Shown one piece after another: positions 53,810 through 63,302 of a stretch of DNA of 64,000 nucleotides. This DNA comes from Methylobacterium sp. R2-1. GTDB lineage: Bacteria; Pseudomonadota; Alphaproteobacteria; Rhizobiales; Beijerinckiaceae. Position numbers and translations under genes: made by a program. How positions within the stretch are numbered: the stretch's first letter is position 1; the number at the start of each line of letters is the position of its first letter. The stretch is from positions 310,001 to 374,000 of the forward strand of contig NZ_JACHWM010000003.1 of the NCBI RefSeq assembly GCF_014191355.1, in the 5' to 3' direction. The notes under the pieces are model-generated. The model made no database searches. It had not been told where the DNA came from and worked only from the letters and a program-made list of their open reading frames with translations.

Positions 53810-55241
53810 CGCACTCCGGCACCCCGGAGATCTCAGGGTGCCGGGGGGTCGAGCGCGGGCGAGGCCGCCGAGCCGCGCGGCCGGCGGCTTCACGGCCTAT
53901 CTCGTCTTCGTCGTCGGCGTGGGGGCGATCGCCGGCTTTCTCTACGGCTACGACACCGGCATCATCTCGGGTGCGCTCCTGTCGATCCGCGAAGAATTCG
54001 GCCTCGACCACCGCATGCAGGAGATGACCGCCGCCTCGATCCTCGTCGGCGCGATCGGCGGGGCCTTGGCCGGCGGCTGGCTCACCGAGCGGATCGGCCG
54101 GCGGTGGACGGTGACGGCGCTCGCCGTGGTCTATGTTCTCGGGGCTCTGGCCTCGAGCCTCGCCCCGAATGCGTGGCTTCTCATCGGCGCCCGCGTGATC
54201 CTGGGGCTCGCGGTCGGGGCCTCCTCGCAGGCCGTTCCCGTCTACGTCGCGGAGCTGGCTCCGGCGGCGCATCGCGGACGCTGCGTGACGATGTTCAACG
54301 TGGCGATTGGGCTCGGCATCCTCTCGGCCAATCTCATCGCCTCGGAGTTCCGCGACGCGTGGTCATGGCGCTGGATGATCGGTGCCGCCATTCTCCCGGC
54401 CACCCTTCTCTGCGCTGCCACGGCCTTCCTGCCGGAAAGTCCGCGCTGGCTTGTCGGTCGCGACCGGACCGATGCGGCGCGGCGGCAACTCGCCCGCGTC
54501 CGGCCCGAGGGGGCCGACATCGATGCCGAGATCGGCGAGATCGAGCGCGTCGTCGAGGCCGAACGGTCGGCCCCCGTGCGGGGCTGGCGCGGCCTGGGGC
54601 AATCCTGGCTGCACCCGGCGGTCGTGGCCGCGCTCGGCGTCGCCGCCTTCACGCAGATCACCGGCATCGAAATGATGGTCTACTACGCCCCAACGCTTCT
54701 GACGGGCGTCGGCATCGATCACGCCACGGCGCTGCGCTCGACGCTTTGGCTCGGCCTCGTCTACGCCGTGATGACGGCGGTCGGCCTCGTAGTGGTGGAC
54801 CGCGTCGGCCGCCGCTCCCTCTCCCTTTGGATGCTCCCCGGCGCCGCGGTGAGCCTGTTCGTCCTGGGCGGCCTGCTCTTCTTCGAACTGGCCGGGGGCG
54901 AGCGCGCTTGGCCCGTCCTCCTGTGCCTGCTCGCCTACATGTTCTTCAATGCAGGCGGAATCCAGGTCGTCGGCTGGCTCACAGGCTCCGAGATGTATCC
55001 GCTCTCGGTGCGGGCTGCCGGAACCAGCGCGCAGGCCACGATGGTCTGGGGCTCCAACCTCGTCGTAACCGCCTCGGCCCTGACCCTCGTTCACAGCCTC
55101 GGCACCGGCGCTACCATGGCGCTCTACGGGCTCATGAACGTCCTCGCCTTCCTCTTCGTGCTCCGCTTCGTTCCCGAAACAGCAGGCCGGAGCCTGGAGC
55201 AGATTGAGCATTCGCTGCGGGACGGGACCTTCCGCCCCTAA
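53793..55241 (+). CDS. MFS sugar transporter (SP family)
   Basis: The 482-residue protein has 12 helices and the sugar porter motifs GFLYGYDTGIISGALLSI, GRRWTVTALA between helices 2 and 3, and PETAGRSLEQIE near the end. It is a proton-coupled hexose or polyol importer. Its start overlaps the dehydrogenase 3' end by 17 bases, showing close coupling. Which sugar is moved cannot be told from sequence alone. Confidence 0.9.
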   Translation: MPAHSDALRHPGDLRVPGGRARARPPSRAAGGFTAYLVFVVGVGAIAGFLYGYDTGIISGALLSIREEFGLDHRMQEMTAASILVGAIGGALAGGWLTERIGRRWTVTALAVVYVLGALASSLAPNAWLLIGARVILGLAVGASSQAVPVYVAELAPAAHRGRCVTMFNVAIGLGILSANLIASEFRDAWSWRWMIGAAILPATLLCAATAFLPESPRWLVGRDRTDAARRQLARVRPEGADIDAEIGEIERVVEAERSAPVRGWRGLGQSWLHPAVVAALGVAAFTQITGIEMMVYYAPTLLTGVGIDHATALRSTLWLGLVYAVMTAVGLVVVDRVGRRSLSLWMLPGAAVSLFVLGGLLFFELAGGERAWPVLLCLLAYMFFNAGGIQVVGWLTGSEMYPLSVRAAGTSAQATMVWGSNLVVTASALTLVHSLGTGATMALYGLMNVLAFLFVLRFVPETAGRSLEQIEHSLRDGTFRP

Positions 55242-55308
55242 GCGGACGCCAGCGCGATTTGACGCAAGCCTCCAGCCGCAACCAGACCAGCCAATTCAGG
55301 TGATCCTC

Positions 55309-56013
55309 TTGTCAGTTGATCATATTCAAGCGTCCGCGAACCCGACCCTGATCTTCGACTGCGACGGCGTGCTGATCGACAGCGAGATTCTGGTCTGCCG
55401 CCTCGTTAGCGAGGAACTCACGGCTCTTGGCCTCCCGCTCTCCGTCCAAGACGTGATCCTGCGCTTCGCCGGGCGGCCGGAGCGGGAGATGATGGCGGAG
55501 CTCGAACGCGATTACGGTGGCCCGCTTCCTGAGAGCTTCCTGCCCCGAACACGGACCCGCACCGCGGAATGCTACGCGACCGAGCTGCAAGCCGTCGCGA
55601 ATGTGGCGGAGGTCCTGCGGCGCCTGCGCGTGCCGTTCTGTGTCGCGTCGAGCAGCGCGCCGCCGAAACTACGACTTGGGCTCGCCATGACCGGGCTGGA
55701 GGTGCATTTCGGCGAGAACATCATAAGCGCCGCGTCAGTCATCCGCGGGAAGCCGGCCTCGGACGTTTTTCTATACGCGGCCGGGTGGATGCGGGCCGCC
55801 ATCCCCGACTGCCTCGTCATCGAGGACAGCGTTCCGGGCGTCACGGCGGCCCGCGCCGCGGGCATTCGCACCTTCGGCTTCACCGGCGGCAGCCACTGCC
55901 CGCCCGAGCTCGGCGACCGGCTCCGGGCCGCCGGGGCGGAGGCGGTCTTCGGCGACATGCGTGAGTTGGAACGGCTCGTGCCCTTGGCCTTCACCGAACC
56001 ACTGGCGGCCTGA
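55309..56013 (+). CDS. HAD-like sugar-phosphate phosphatase
   Basis: Motif I is FDCDGVLIDSE, motif II VASSSAP, motif III RGKPASDVF and motif IV LVIEDSVPGV, as in phosphoglycolate/beta-phosphoglucomutase-type HAD enzymes with a cap. An AGGTGA 5 bases before TTG 55309 makes TTG the likely start; GTG 55300 is less good. The gene lies 67 bases beyond the MFS stop codon. With the dehydrogenase it could complete fructose-6-phosphate to mannitol-1-phosphate to mannitol. Phosphatase identity with a sugar is inference. Confidence 0.83.
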   Translation: MSVDHIQASANPTLIFDCDGVLIDSEILVCRLVSEELTALGLPLSVQDVILRFAGRPEREMMAELERDYGGPLPESFLPRTRTRTAECYATELQAVANVAEVLRRLRVPFCVASSSAPPKLRLGLAMTGLEVHFGENIISAASVIRGKPASDVFLYAAGWMRAAIPDCLVIEDSVPGVTAARAAGIRTFGFTGGSHCPPELGDRLRAAGAEAVFGDMRELERLVPLAFTEPLAA

Positions 56014-56247
56014 AGGCAGGCCTGTCTGCCAGGAACAATCGCCGCACCTCCAGGCGGGAGGGAGCCCCTCCCCACGGCGCCGCGGATCGATGCCTATCGT
56101 CAAACACCCCGCTCCACCTCGAAGCGTCAGCGGCGCTGCCATCCCGGCGCCTTCGCAACGCCGCCACCTGCCCGCAAATCTCCCCACTCGCGCCACCCCG
56201 ATCGACGAGGCTTGCGTCTGTCACCCCAGCCGCGGACCTCTCGATCC

Positions 56248-56829
56248 ATGCCCTTCCTCGAAGCCTGGCCGGCGTTCCTGCGCGCGGCTGCGGCCAGTCT
56301 CGACCTGTTCGGCCTGCTCGGCCTCGGCTTCGGCTTCAACACGGGGCTCATGCCACGCCGGCACCTGATCCTGCTGAGTTCGGCCGCTTGCAGCCTCTGC
56401 TTCGCCCTTCACTTCCTCCGTCTCGGCTCGCCAACCGGCATGGCGATGAACCTGATCGGGGTTCTGCAATGCCTTCTCGCCGTGCGTTTCGTCGAGGCCC
56501 GCGGCCGCCCGGCATGGCTCGACCTCGTCTTCGCCGCTACCTTCCTGCTGGCCGTCGTGCTGACCGTGACGACCTGGAACGGCCTGCCGTCGATCTTCGC
56601 CGGTGTCGCCACGCTGGTGTCCACGACGGCGCGGCTGCAATCCTCGCCCCAGACCATGCGGCTTTTGCTGATTGGATCGGCTCTCGGCTGGGCAAGCCAC
56701 AACGTGATGGTCGGCTCCGCATGCGGCCTGACCTGCGACTGCCTCGGCCTGATCGGCTTCACCGTCGCAGCACTGCGCGAGCAGGGTATCGGCCGGCAGC
56801 CGGCACCGCCGCTCAGCTCGCCCTCCTGA
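56248..56829 (+). CDS. YgjV-type inner membrane protein
   Basis: The 193-residue hydrophobic protein has about six helices and the family segments RRHLILLSSAACSLCFALHF and MAMNLIGVLQCLLAVRF, matching the E. coli YgjV group as I recall it. Function is unknown across the family. It ends 49 bases before the stop of the convergent formate dehydrogenase gene. Confidence 0.72.
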   Translation: MPFLEAWPAFLRAAAASLDLFGLLGLGFGFNTGLMPRRHLILLSSAACSLCFALHFLRLGSPTGMAMNLIGVLQCLLAVRFVEARGRPAWLDLVFAATFLLAVVLTVTTWNGLPSIFAGVATLVSTTARLQSSPQTMRLLLIGSALGWASHNVMVGSACGLTCDCLGLIGFTVAALREQGIGRQPAPPLSSPS

Positions 56830-56878
56830 GGCGGCGTCCCGCCACGCTCTGACCGCCTGTCGCGCTGGCCCCTTCGCG

Positions 56879-59836
56879 TCAGGCGGCGCGGATCTGACAG
56901 AGCGTCGCCTTCGGCTCCTGCATCCCCGTGACGGGATCGAAGCCGTAGGTGGTCACGGTGTTCACGCTCTCGCCGAGCACGATTGGGTCGGCACCCTGCG
57001 GGTAGAAGTCGCGCATGTCCTTCCCCTGGTACCAGCCGGAGAAGTGGAACGGCATGAACGCCACGCCCCGGCCGACGCGGTCGGTCACCAGCGCCTTCAC
57101 CTTGGTCTTCGAGCTGTTCTCCGCCCCCAGCACCCAGACCCACTGACCGTCCGCGATGCCGCGTGCGGCGGCGTCGCCCGTGTTGATCTCGACGAACATG
57201 TCCTGCTGCAGTTCGGCGAGCCACGGGTTCGAGCGGGTCTCCTCGCCGCCGCCCTCGTACTCGACGAGACGGCCGGAGGTCAGGATGATCGGAAAGTCCC
57301 GCGCGACGTTCCGCTCGACCGCGGATCGCTGCACCGAGAAGCCGATATTCGGCATCCGGAACTGCCTCTCGTCTGGCCTCGTCGGGTACTTCGCCACGAG
57401 CTCGGGCCGCGGCGAGTAGATCGGCTCACGGTGCACCGGCACCGGATCCGGCAGGTTCCAGGCATTCGCCCGCGCCTTGGCGTTGCCATAATGCATGACG
57501 CCGTGGTCGAGGCAGACGCGCTGGATGCCGCCCGACAGGTCGGTCGCCCAATTCACGGTATCGACCTTGTCGCCGCCGATCGTCTGGATAATGGCGCGCT
57601 CCTCCGGCGTCAGGTCCTTTTCCCAGCCGAGTTTCTTCAACACTGCCATGGTGAACTCAGGGTAGCCGTCGGTCAGGTCAGAACCCTTGGTGTAGGAGTT
57701 CTCGGCGAGCAGGGTTTCGCCGTTGCGCTCGGTGCCGAACCGAGCGCGGAAGGTGCCGCCGCCATCCTTCACGTGTATCGCCGTGTTGTAGAGGAGCGCC
57801 GAGCCCGGATGGCGAAGCTCCGGCTTGCCCCAGCAAGGCCAGGGCAGACCGTAATAGTCGCCGCCGACCTCCGGATCGTCCTTGGGCGCGCGCAGCGTCA
57901 CGAGGTCGAACTTATGCTGGTTGCGCATATGCGCCTTCAGCCGCTCCGGCGACTGGCCGCAATAGCCCGTGGACCAGCCGCCGCGGTTGATCTCCCGAAG
58001 GATGTCCTCGGCCAGAGGGACGTTGTTCTCAACCGTGATGTTCTTGAACAGGCTCTCGGCGAAGCCGAGCTTCTTGGCCAGGAGGTAGAGGAACTCGTAG
58101 TCGTTCTTCGACTCGAAGGCTGGCTTCACGATTTGCTCGCCCCATTGCAGCGAGCGGTTCGAGGCCGTGCGGGAGCCGTCCATCTCCAGCGAGGTGCAGA
58201 TCGGCAGGAGATAGGTCCCGTCCTTGCGCCCGTCCAAGGCGGCGAAGGTGGTCGGATGCGGGTCCGCGACGACCATCAGCTCCAGCTTGTTCAGGCCCTC
58301 CAACGCCTCGGGCAGCCGCGTGACGGTGTTGCCGCCATGGCCCGAGATCATCATGGCCCGGATCGGACTGCGCTGGTCGATCTGTTCCGGCGGCAGGTTC
58401 ACGGCATCGAACCAGCGGGTCGAGGTGATGCCGGGCGCCTCCATGTTCTCCTTGCGGGTACGGGCCTTGCGGCCGGCCGCCGCCGGCACTTCATCGAAGC
58501 GCGATTGCAGCCACTCGTACTCAACCTCCCAGACGCGAGCCCAGTGGCGCCAGCCGCCCTCGACGAGGCCGTAATAGAGCGGCAGCGACGTCACATCGAG
58601 GCCGAGATCCGTCGCGCCCTGCACGTTGGTGTGGCCGCGGAAGATGTTGGCACCCGTCCCCGGCTTGCCGACATTGCCGGTGGCCAAGCACAGGATGCAC
58701 AGTGCCCGGACGTTGGCCGTACCGACCGTGTGCTGGGTGTTGCCCATGCACCAGATCAGGGTGGCCGGTTTCGCCTTCGCCAGCATCTCGGCAACGCGCC
58801 GTAACTGGCCGCCCGGCACACCGGAGACGCGCTCGACCTCGTCGGGCGTCCATTTGGCGACTTCCTTGCGCACCTCGTCCATGCCGTAGACGCGCTGGGC
58901 GATGAACTCCTTGTCCTCCCAGCCATTCTGGAAGATGTGCCACAGCATCCCCCACGCGATCGGGATGTCGGTGCCGGAGCGGATGCGCACATACTCGGTG
59001 GCATGGGCCGCCGTGCGGGTGAAGCGCGGATCGATGACGACGAGATTGGCGCGGTTGATCTCCTTGCCCGACAGGATGTGCTGCATGGAAATCGGGTGCG
59101 CCTCGGCCGGGTTGCCGCCGATGATGATCATCGTCTTGGCATTGCGCAGATCGTTGTAGGAGTTGGTCTGGGCGCCGTAGCCCCAGGTGTTGGCCACGCC
59201 CGCCACCGTAGTCGAGTGACAGATGCGTGCCTGATGGTCGGTGTTGTTGGTCCCCCAGAACGCGCCGAACTTCCTCAGCAGGTAGGCGGCCTCGTTCGTG
59301 TACTTGGCCGAGCCGAGCCAGTAGACCGAATCCGCGCCGTGCTTCTCCCGGATCGCCAGGAGCCGATCGCCGACCTCATCGATTGCTTGATTCCAGGAGA
59401 TCCGCTTCCACTGCCCACCCTCGAGCTTCATCGGGTATTTCAGGCGGCGCTCGGAGGAGACGAGTTCGCGGATCGCCGCCCCCTTGGCGCAGTGGGTGCC
59501 CCGGTTGATCGGACTCGCCCAGGACGGCTCCTGGCCGACCCAGACGCCGTTGACGACCTCGGCCGTGACCGTGCAGCCCACCGAGCAGTGGGTGCATATG
59601 TTCTTCCGGATCACGGTGCCAGGTCCGACGGCCGAGGAGCCGGCGGCCTTGGCCTTGCGCACCGCGCCGAGCTGGATGCTCCCGAGGCCGCCGAGACTGC
59701 CGGCGGCGAGTCCTGATTGTACCAAGAAGCTTCGGCGGTTGAGCTTGGACGGGGCTTCTTCGGGTGCGATCACCGTGCCCTGTGCAGCGTCGTGGCCACG
59801 AGGTCTGTGCTCTGAGTTCTTGCGCTTCGTAAGCAT
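56879..59836 (-). CDS. formate dehydrogenase-N type alpha subunit, Tat-exported
   Basis: ATG 59836 gives 985 residues. The Tat signal has NRRSFLVQSGLAAGSLGGLG. The 4Fe-4S site is CTHCSVGC with a fourth Cys in GTHCAKGA. The molybdenum ligand position reads QARICHSTTVAG, a Cys in place of the selenocysteine of the E. coli enzyme. A C-terminal molybdopterin dinucleotide domain ends PVTGMQEPKATLCQIRAA. It should oxidise formate in the periplasm. No beta or gamma subunit gene is present downstream or upstream, unlike the three-gene FDH3 locus known in Methylobacterium. Confidence 0.88.
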   Translation of the reverse strand: MLTKRKNSEHRPRGHDAAQGTVIAPEEAPSKLNRRSFLVQSGLAAGSLGGLGSIQLGAVRKAKAAGSSAVGPGTVIRKNICTHCSVGCTVTAEVVNGVWVGQEPSWASPINRGTHCAKGAAIRELVSSERRLKYPMKLEGGQWKRISWNQAIDEVGDRLLAIREKHGADSVYWLGSAKYTNEAAYLLRKFGAFWGTNNTDHQARICHSTTVAGVANTWGYGAQTNSYNDLRNAKTMIIIGGNPAEAHPISMQHILSGKEINRANLVVIDPRFTRTAAHATEYVRIRSGTDIPIAWGMLWHIFQNGWEDKEFIAQRVYGMDEVRKEVAKWTPDEVERVSGVPGGQLRRVAEMLAKAKPATLIWCMGNTQHTVGTANVRALCILCLATGNVGKPGTGANIFRGHTNVQGATDLGLDVTSLPLYYGLVEGGWRHWARVWEVEYEWLQSRFDEVPAAAGRKARTRKENMEAPGITSTRWFDAVNLPPEQIDQRSPIRAMMISGHGGNTVTRLPEALEGLNKLELMVVADPHPTTFAALDGRKDGTYLLPICTSLEMDGSRTASNRSLQWGEQIVKPAFESKNDYEFLYLLAKKLGFAESLFKNITVENNVPLAEDILREINRGGWSTGYCGQSPERLKAHMRNQHKFDLVTLRAPKDDPEVGGDYYGLPWPCWGKPELRHPGSALLYNTAIHVKDGGGTFRARFGTERNGETLLAENSYTKGSDLTDGYPEFTMAVLKKLGWEKDLTPEERAIIQTIGGDKVDTVNWATDLSGGIQRVCLDHGVMHYGNAKARANAWNLPDPVPVHREPIYSPRPELVAKYPTRPDERQFRMPNIGFSVQRSAVERNVARDFPIILTSGRLVEYEGGGEETRSNPWLAELQQDMFVEINTGDAAARGIADGQWVWVLGAENSSKTKVKALVTDRVGRGVAFMPFHFSGWYQGKDMRDFYPQGADPIVLGESVNTVTTYGFDPVTGMQEPKATLCQIRAA

Positions 59837-60553
59837 GCAAGCCCGCTCCCATCGATCAAGTCTGATCGAGCCTCGTTCCCAATTCGCCCAAGTCGATTTC
59901 GCCCAAGTCGATAGCCGGTGCCGGCCGTGTGGAACGCTGGTCGGGCGAAGTGCCGTCTTCGCGATGCACGGTTTGATCCTCCTGCGCGCAGGCCGGGAAG
60001 ATCTGCGAATGCGTGACAGAGGAAAGATTGGCGCCCGCCGCAGGTCGACCGTCCGAAGATCACTCTTCGAGTCTAAGAAAGAGCCTCCGTCTCTCGACTG
60101 GCCCGTGCGACCGGAAGTGGGTCGCAATTGTGCCGAACTGTCCGGCAACGTCCTCATCTAACGGATGGGATGCAGGCCTGCGACAACATCAGTTACCCCG
60201 ACGTTCCAATCTTGCCGAAAGATGATGATCTATGTTGTGATTGGGTTGTCGATTTCATGAATTTATCGAGCGAGGCAGATGCATCATTTATTTTATCGAT
60301 CAGTTATCGATTGAACGATCGGCAACGATGCCGGTTGCGCCGGTGAGCTCTCTATGCTCGTGCTGCTTTGTGTGCTCAGGCGAGTCTCGATGGTCATCAT
60401 CGAATTTAACCTGTATCAGGCTTAGCTTTATCGCTGATGATCCGCGGCATCTGTAGGATACCGCACGCTGTTTTCGTTGATAACTTGCGTTGTATGCAGT
60501 CTCGATTTTTACTCTCAGATAAAGGCGAACGCACGGCAAGACCGGAGAGAGCG
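59837..60553. other. 717-base upstream region of the formate dehydrogenase gene
   Basis: This AT-richer gap (especially 60210-60440) contains the promoter of the formate dehydrogenase gene and probably that of the small ORF at 60554. Several TTATCGAT-like motifs (60295, 60305) are seen but no clear palindrome or box can be assigned. No gene was found. Confidence 0.4.
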
Positions 60554-60802
60554 ATGGAAGCCGCTGATGCCCTCGATCGTGAGACCGTTTTGCTCGCGCA
60601 GCTCCTCCTTGGCGAAGGAATCCACGGACGCGATGCCGCCGTGAGCCGCATCATTGAGGATCTCCGCCGGCTTGAAGAGGAGGCAAGCTTCGCAGGTGCG
60701 AGCCGGCAAACGTTCCAGAAGATCGCATCCGCCCGGCGCCTGCTGGGCGACAAGGAGCCGATGTCGCTCAAAGGACCTCTCTATCCGGCCAAGCTGAGAT
60801 GA
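60554..60802 (+). CDS. hypothetical protein (82 aa)
   Basis: GGAGA precedes ATG 60554. The product (MEAADALDRETVLLAQLLLG, DAAVSRIIEDLRRLEEEASF) is helical and acidic. No known domain. The gene is isolated. The upstream Met codons at 60494 and 60437 have weaker context. Confidence 0.6.
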   Translation: MEAADALDRETVLLAQLLLGEGIHGRDAAVSRIIEDLRRLEEEASFAGASRQTFQKIASARRLLGDKEPMSLKGPLYPAKLR

Positions 60803-60932
60803 GGACAGAGCGAACGACGATTGAGCTCAACCGGCATCGCGTTTGTTCGCTCTGCCTGGCGCCTGACCTCGAGTTTCTCGGCACCGCCACGACTGCGAGA
60901 GGTATTCATGGACACTTCGCCTTCGCCGCATC

Positions 60933-61061
60933 ATGCATGCGCAGCGGGATCTTCGCTTCCCGCACCCGGTGACGGGCGAGATGCAGCCGGCCGCGGGCGG
61001 GTTCTGTCAGCACACTGTGATCACGGCCCAAGGCATCTTCACCCGCATCGTGGAGCGCTAA
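60933..61061 (+). pseudogene. short coding remnant (42 aa)
   Basis: The frame reads MHAQRDLRFPHPVTGEMQPA, then AGGFCQHTVITAQGIFTRIV and stops at TAA 61059-61061. The balanced composition and the PHPVTGE and FCQHTVI segments resemble a small conserved protein, but the usual N-terminus is missing. It lies in a stretch with other eroded elements. Confidence 0.4.
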
Positions 61062-61291
61062 TCGGGGACGCATGACTGGCTGGCGCGAGGCGACGCCACT
61101 ATCCCTCAGCCGCGTCGCTTTGGCCTTCCTTTGCCCCGCCGTGAGGATCGGTGCTGTCCTCGCCAGAGACGGTGCCGGAGCTGTGGCCCTGTGGGGTCAG
61201 GCGCGGCCGATCAGGCGCCTCAGGATGATTGTCATTGCCGGCCATCAGTTGCGCCGCCAGTTCCGCGTGAGGCTCGCGGGTCCGTGGCGCC

Positions 61292-61372
61292 ATGTTGCTG
61301 GAAGGCAAGATCGTTGGTTCGATTGGTCGTGTCAGCCATGAGGCACCTCAGCCGGGCCAACCAGCGGGTGGC
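61292..61372 (+). pseudogene. repeat-related peptide copy B (GKIVGSIGRV)
   Basis: The plus frame MLLEGKIVGSIGRVSHEAPQ mirrors copy A at 38.7 kb, where GEIVGSIGRVGHASPLL occurs. A TGA lies a few codons upstream, and after about residue 28 the sequence becomes non-protein-like. DNA identity extends over the GATCGT(C/T)GGTTCGATTGGTC block. Confidence 0.45.
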
Positions 61373-61531
61373 AGTGGGGTTCGCGGAGCATTTGGGTGGA
61401 AGTCGAATTCGGTGGGTGCGAGGCGTGCCGGTCTCGAATTCCCCGGCACCCGCGGAATTGCTTGCTGTTACCCTCCGCGTTACCCCTGGAGGCGCGGCCA
61501 TTCGGGAATTTCAGCTAAGTCGTTGATAATG

Positions 61532-61607
<76 letters not shown>

Positions 61608-61739
61608 GCACCCGGTTCGCGCAGGCGCCGCGGGGCGGGCCGGTTGCGCTCGGGGCGTGGGGCTCGCAATAGGGGGTCGCGCCGGGAGGGTCAACACGGC
61701 TTCCGCACTGTGCCAACCGCTGAGTCGATACGAAGCTCG

Positions 61740-62807
61740 ATGACGAGAGAGAACCCGGCGGGTACGCCACCGGAATGGCAGCGCTTCGTCCTGATGTTCC
61801 TGAGTGCGGCGGCGGTCCTGGGCACCGTCTGCATCGGCCTCATCGCCGCCCTCGATCCCTACGGGTTGAGAGCCGGTTCGGGGCGGGCGCAGGGGCCGCT
61901 GATGGATGGCAACCAGCGCTTCATGTACCCGCAGGTGGCGCGCAGCGGCGCCTACGACGCGGCGGTGTTCGGCACATCGACCCTGCGCCTGCTCGACCCG
62001 GAGGATCTCGGCCGCGCCTTCGGGGGCCGCTTCGCCAATCTGTCGATGAATGCGGCGACGCCCTACGAGCAGAGCGAATTGGCCCGGCTCTACCTGCGCC
62101 ACGAGCGGCCGAGGCTGCTGCTGCTCGGCATTGATCCGACGTGGTGCGAGCCGGATGCGGCCGAGCGGCGCCTGACGTTCCGCGCCTTTCCCGCTTGGCT
62201 CTACGGACGCCTCACCCTGTGGGATGTGCTGCGGCAGGTGAACTGGCAGAGCGTCGGCACCGCCTTCGAGGGGGCGCTGTACCGGCTCGGGCTCGTTCGC
62301 GCGCGGCTCGCGGAGAACGGCTACGCGGTCTTCACCCCGCCCGAAGAGCTCTACGACGCGGCCCGCGCGCAGGCGCACATCCGCAGCGCACAGGCGATCC
62401 AGGCCGCCGCCGAGGCCGAGCCGGGCTACAGGCCGACGCCCGCCGACGCGCCGATGCCGGCGCTCGGCTGGCTCGACGCGCTCCTGGCGCAGGCCCCGCC
62501 CGAGACCAAGACATTCGTGGTCTTCCCGCCCGTCCACGTCTCGCAGCAGGGCGCGCCCGGTTCGCCCGCCGCGGCGCGGGAGGCCGCCTGCAAGGCGCAG
62601 GTGACGCGGATCGGCGCTGCCCATGGGGCGACCGTGGTCGATTTCCGCATCCCGTCGCCGATCACGACGCAGGACACGAATTACTGGGATCCGCTGCATT
62701 ACCGCCTGCCGATCGCAGGGCGGATCGTGGCCGGCCTGAAGGCGGCACAGGCGAGCGGGCGCGACGATCCCGACGGTACCTATCGGGTTCTGGCGCACTC
62801 TCCGTAG
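61740..62807 (+). CDS. SGNH-like membrane-anchored protein, hypothetical
   Basis: ATG 61740 opens a 355-residue protein with an N-terminal hydrophobic helix (about residues 15-35). A GTSTLRLL segment near residue 80 resembles the GDSL block, and WDPLHYR near the end resembles the catalytic Asp-His block of SGNH hydrolases or DltD-like proteins. The predicted site is extracytoplasmic. The substrate and even catalytic status are unknown; the serine position is uncertain. Confidence 0.65.
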   Translation: MTRENPAGTPPEWQRFVLMFLSAAAVLGTVCIGLIAALDPYGLRAGSGRAQGPLMDGNQRFMYPQVARSGAYDAAVFGTSTLRLLDPEDLGRAFGGRFANLSMNAATPYEQSELARLYLRHERPRLLLLGIDPTWCEPDAAERRLTFRAFPAWLYGRLTLWDVLRQVNWQSVGTAFEGALYRLGLVRARLAENGYAVFTPPEELYDAARAQAHIRSAQAIQAAAEAEPGYRPTPADAPMPALGWLDALLAQAPPETKTFVVFPPVHVSQQGAPGSPAAAREAACKAQVTRIGAAHGATVVDFRIPSPITTQDTNYWDPLHYRLPIAGRIVAGLKAAQASGRDDPDGTYRVLAHSP

Positions 62808-63034
62808 GCCGGAATAAGCCGCGGCGTTTGCCGGACTATCAGTGAACCGCGCCTGGGAACGGGCGGTTCTCTGTGGCGGATGAGTGGCTTGGCCTGCCAC
62901 GAGCCGGCCGCACTCTCGCCCGATCGGCAGGCTCTACACCCCGCGGCTCGGCCAAGCCGGGTCGTCCTCTCGCTGCGCCTTCCTCGAAGGTGCAGGCGGG
63001 CGGGAGCCGTACTATCGGAGTTGCAGAGAGTCCC

Positions 63035-63292
63035 ATGATCGCACGTACAGCCATCGCCCTGATGATCACCACGAGCGCCGCTCTGGCCGGCCCGGCGGCG
63101 GCACCGGTGGCCGACCGTGACACCCTGCGGCAGCACTGCACCGGGGATTACCTGAGCTATTGCGGTGAGTTCGCGCCCGACAGCGCCGAGGTGCGCACCT
63201 GCTTCAAGCAGAACAAGGCCAAGCTCTCGCCGAACTGTCAGGCGGCGATCACCAGCTACAACAAGGCCCAGAAGCGCGCCGACCTCCGCTGA
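63035..63292 (+). CDS. small secreted Cys-rich protein (85 aa)
   Basis: The signal peptide MIARTAIALMITTSAALAGP with Ala-x-Ala cleavage near residue 22 is followed by a short domain with four Cys in the pattern LRQHCTGDYLSYCGEFAPDS, CFKQNK, LSPNCQAAI. This is the arrangement of Cys-rich repeat domains found in many alphaproteobacterial secreted proteins. Function is unknown. Confidence 0.72.
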   Translation: MIARTAIALMITTSAALAGPAAAPVADRDTLRQHCTGDYLSYCGEFAPDSAEVRTCFKQNKAKLSPNCQAAITSYNKAQKRADLR

Positions 63293-63302
63293 GGCGGGCC
63301 GA

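Noticed and set aside
57044..58804. 586-codon plus frame opposite formate dehydrogenase
   Set aside because: Antisense shadow of a strongly conserved molybdoenzyme; no domain or start context.
61099..61308. 69-codon minus ORF (start MPSSNMAPRTREPHAELAAQ)
   Set aside because: The composition is plausible, but there is no ribosome site, it overlaps an eroded repeat copy on the other strand, and no family was recognised.
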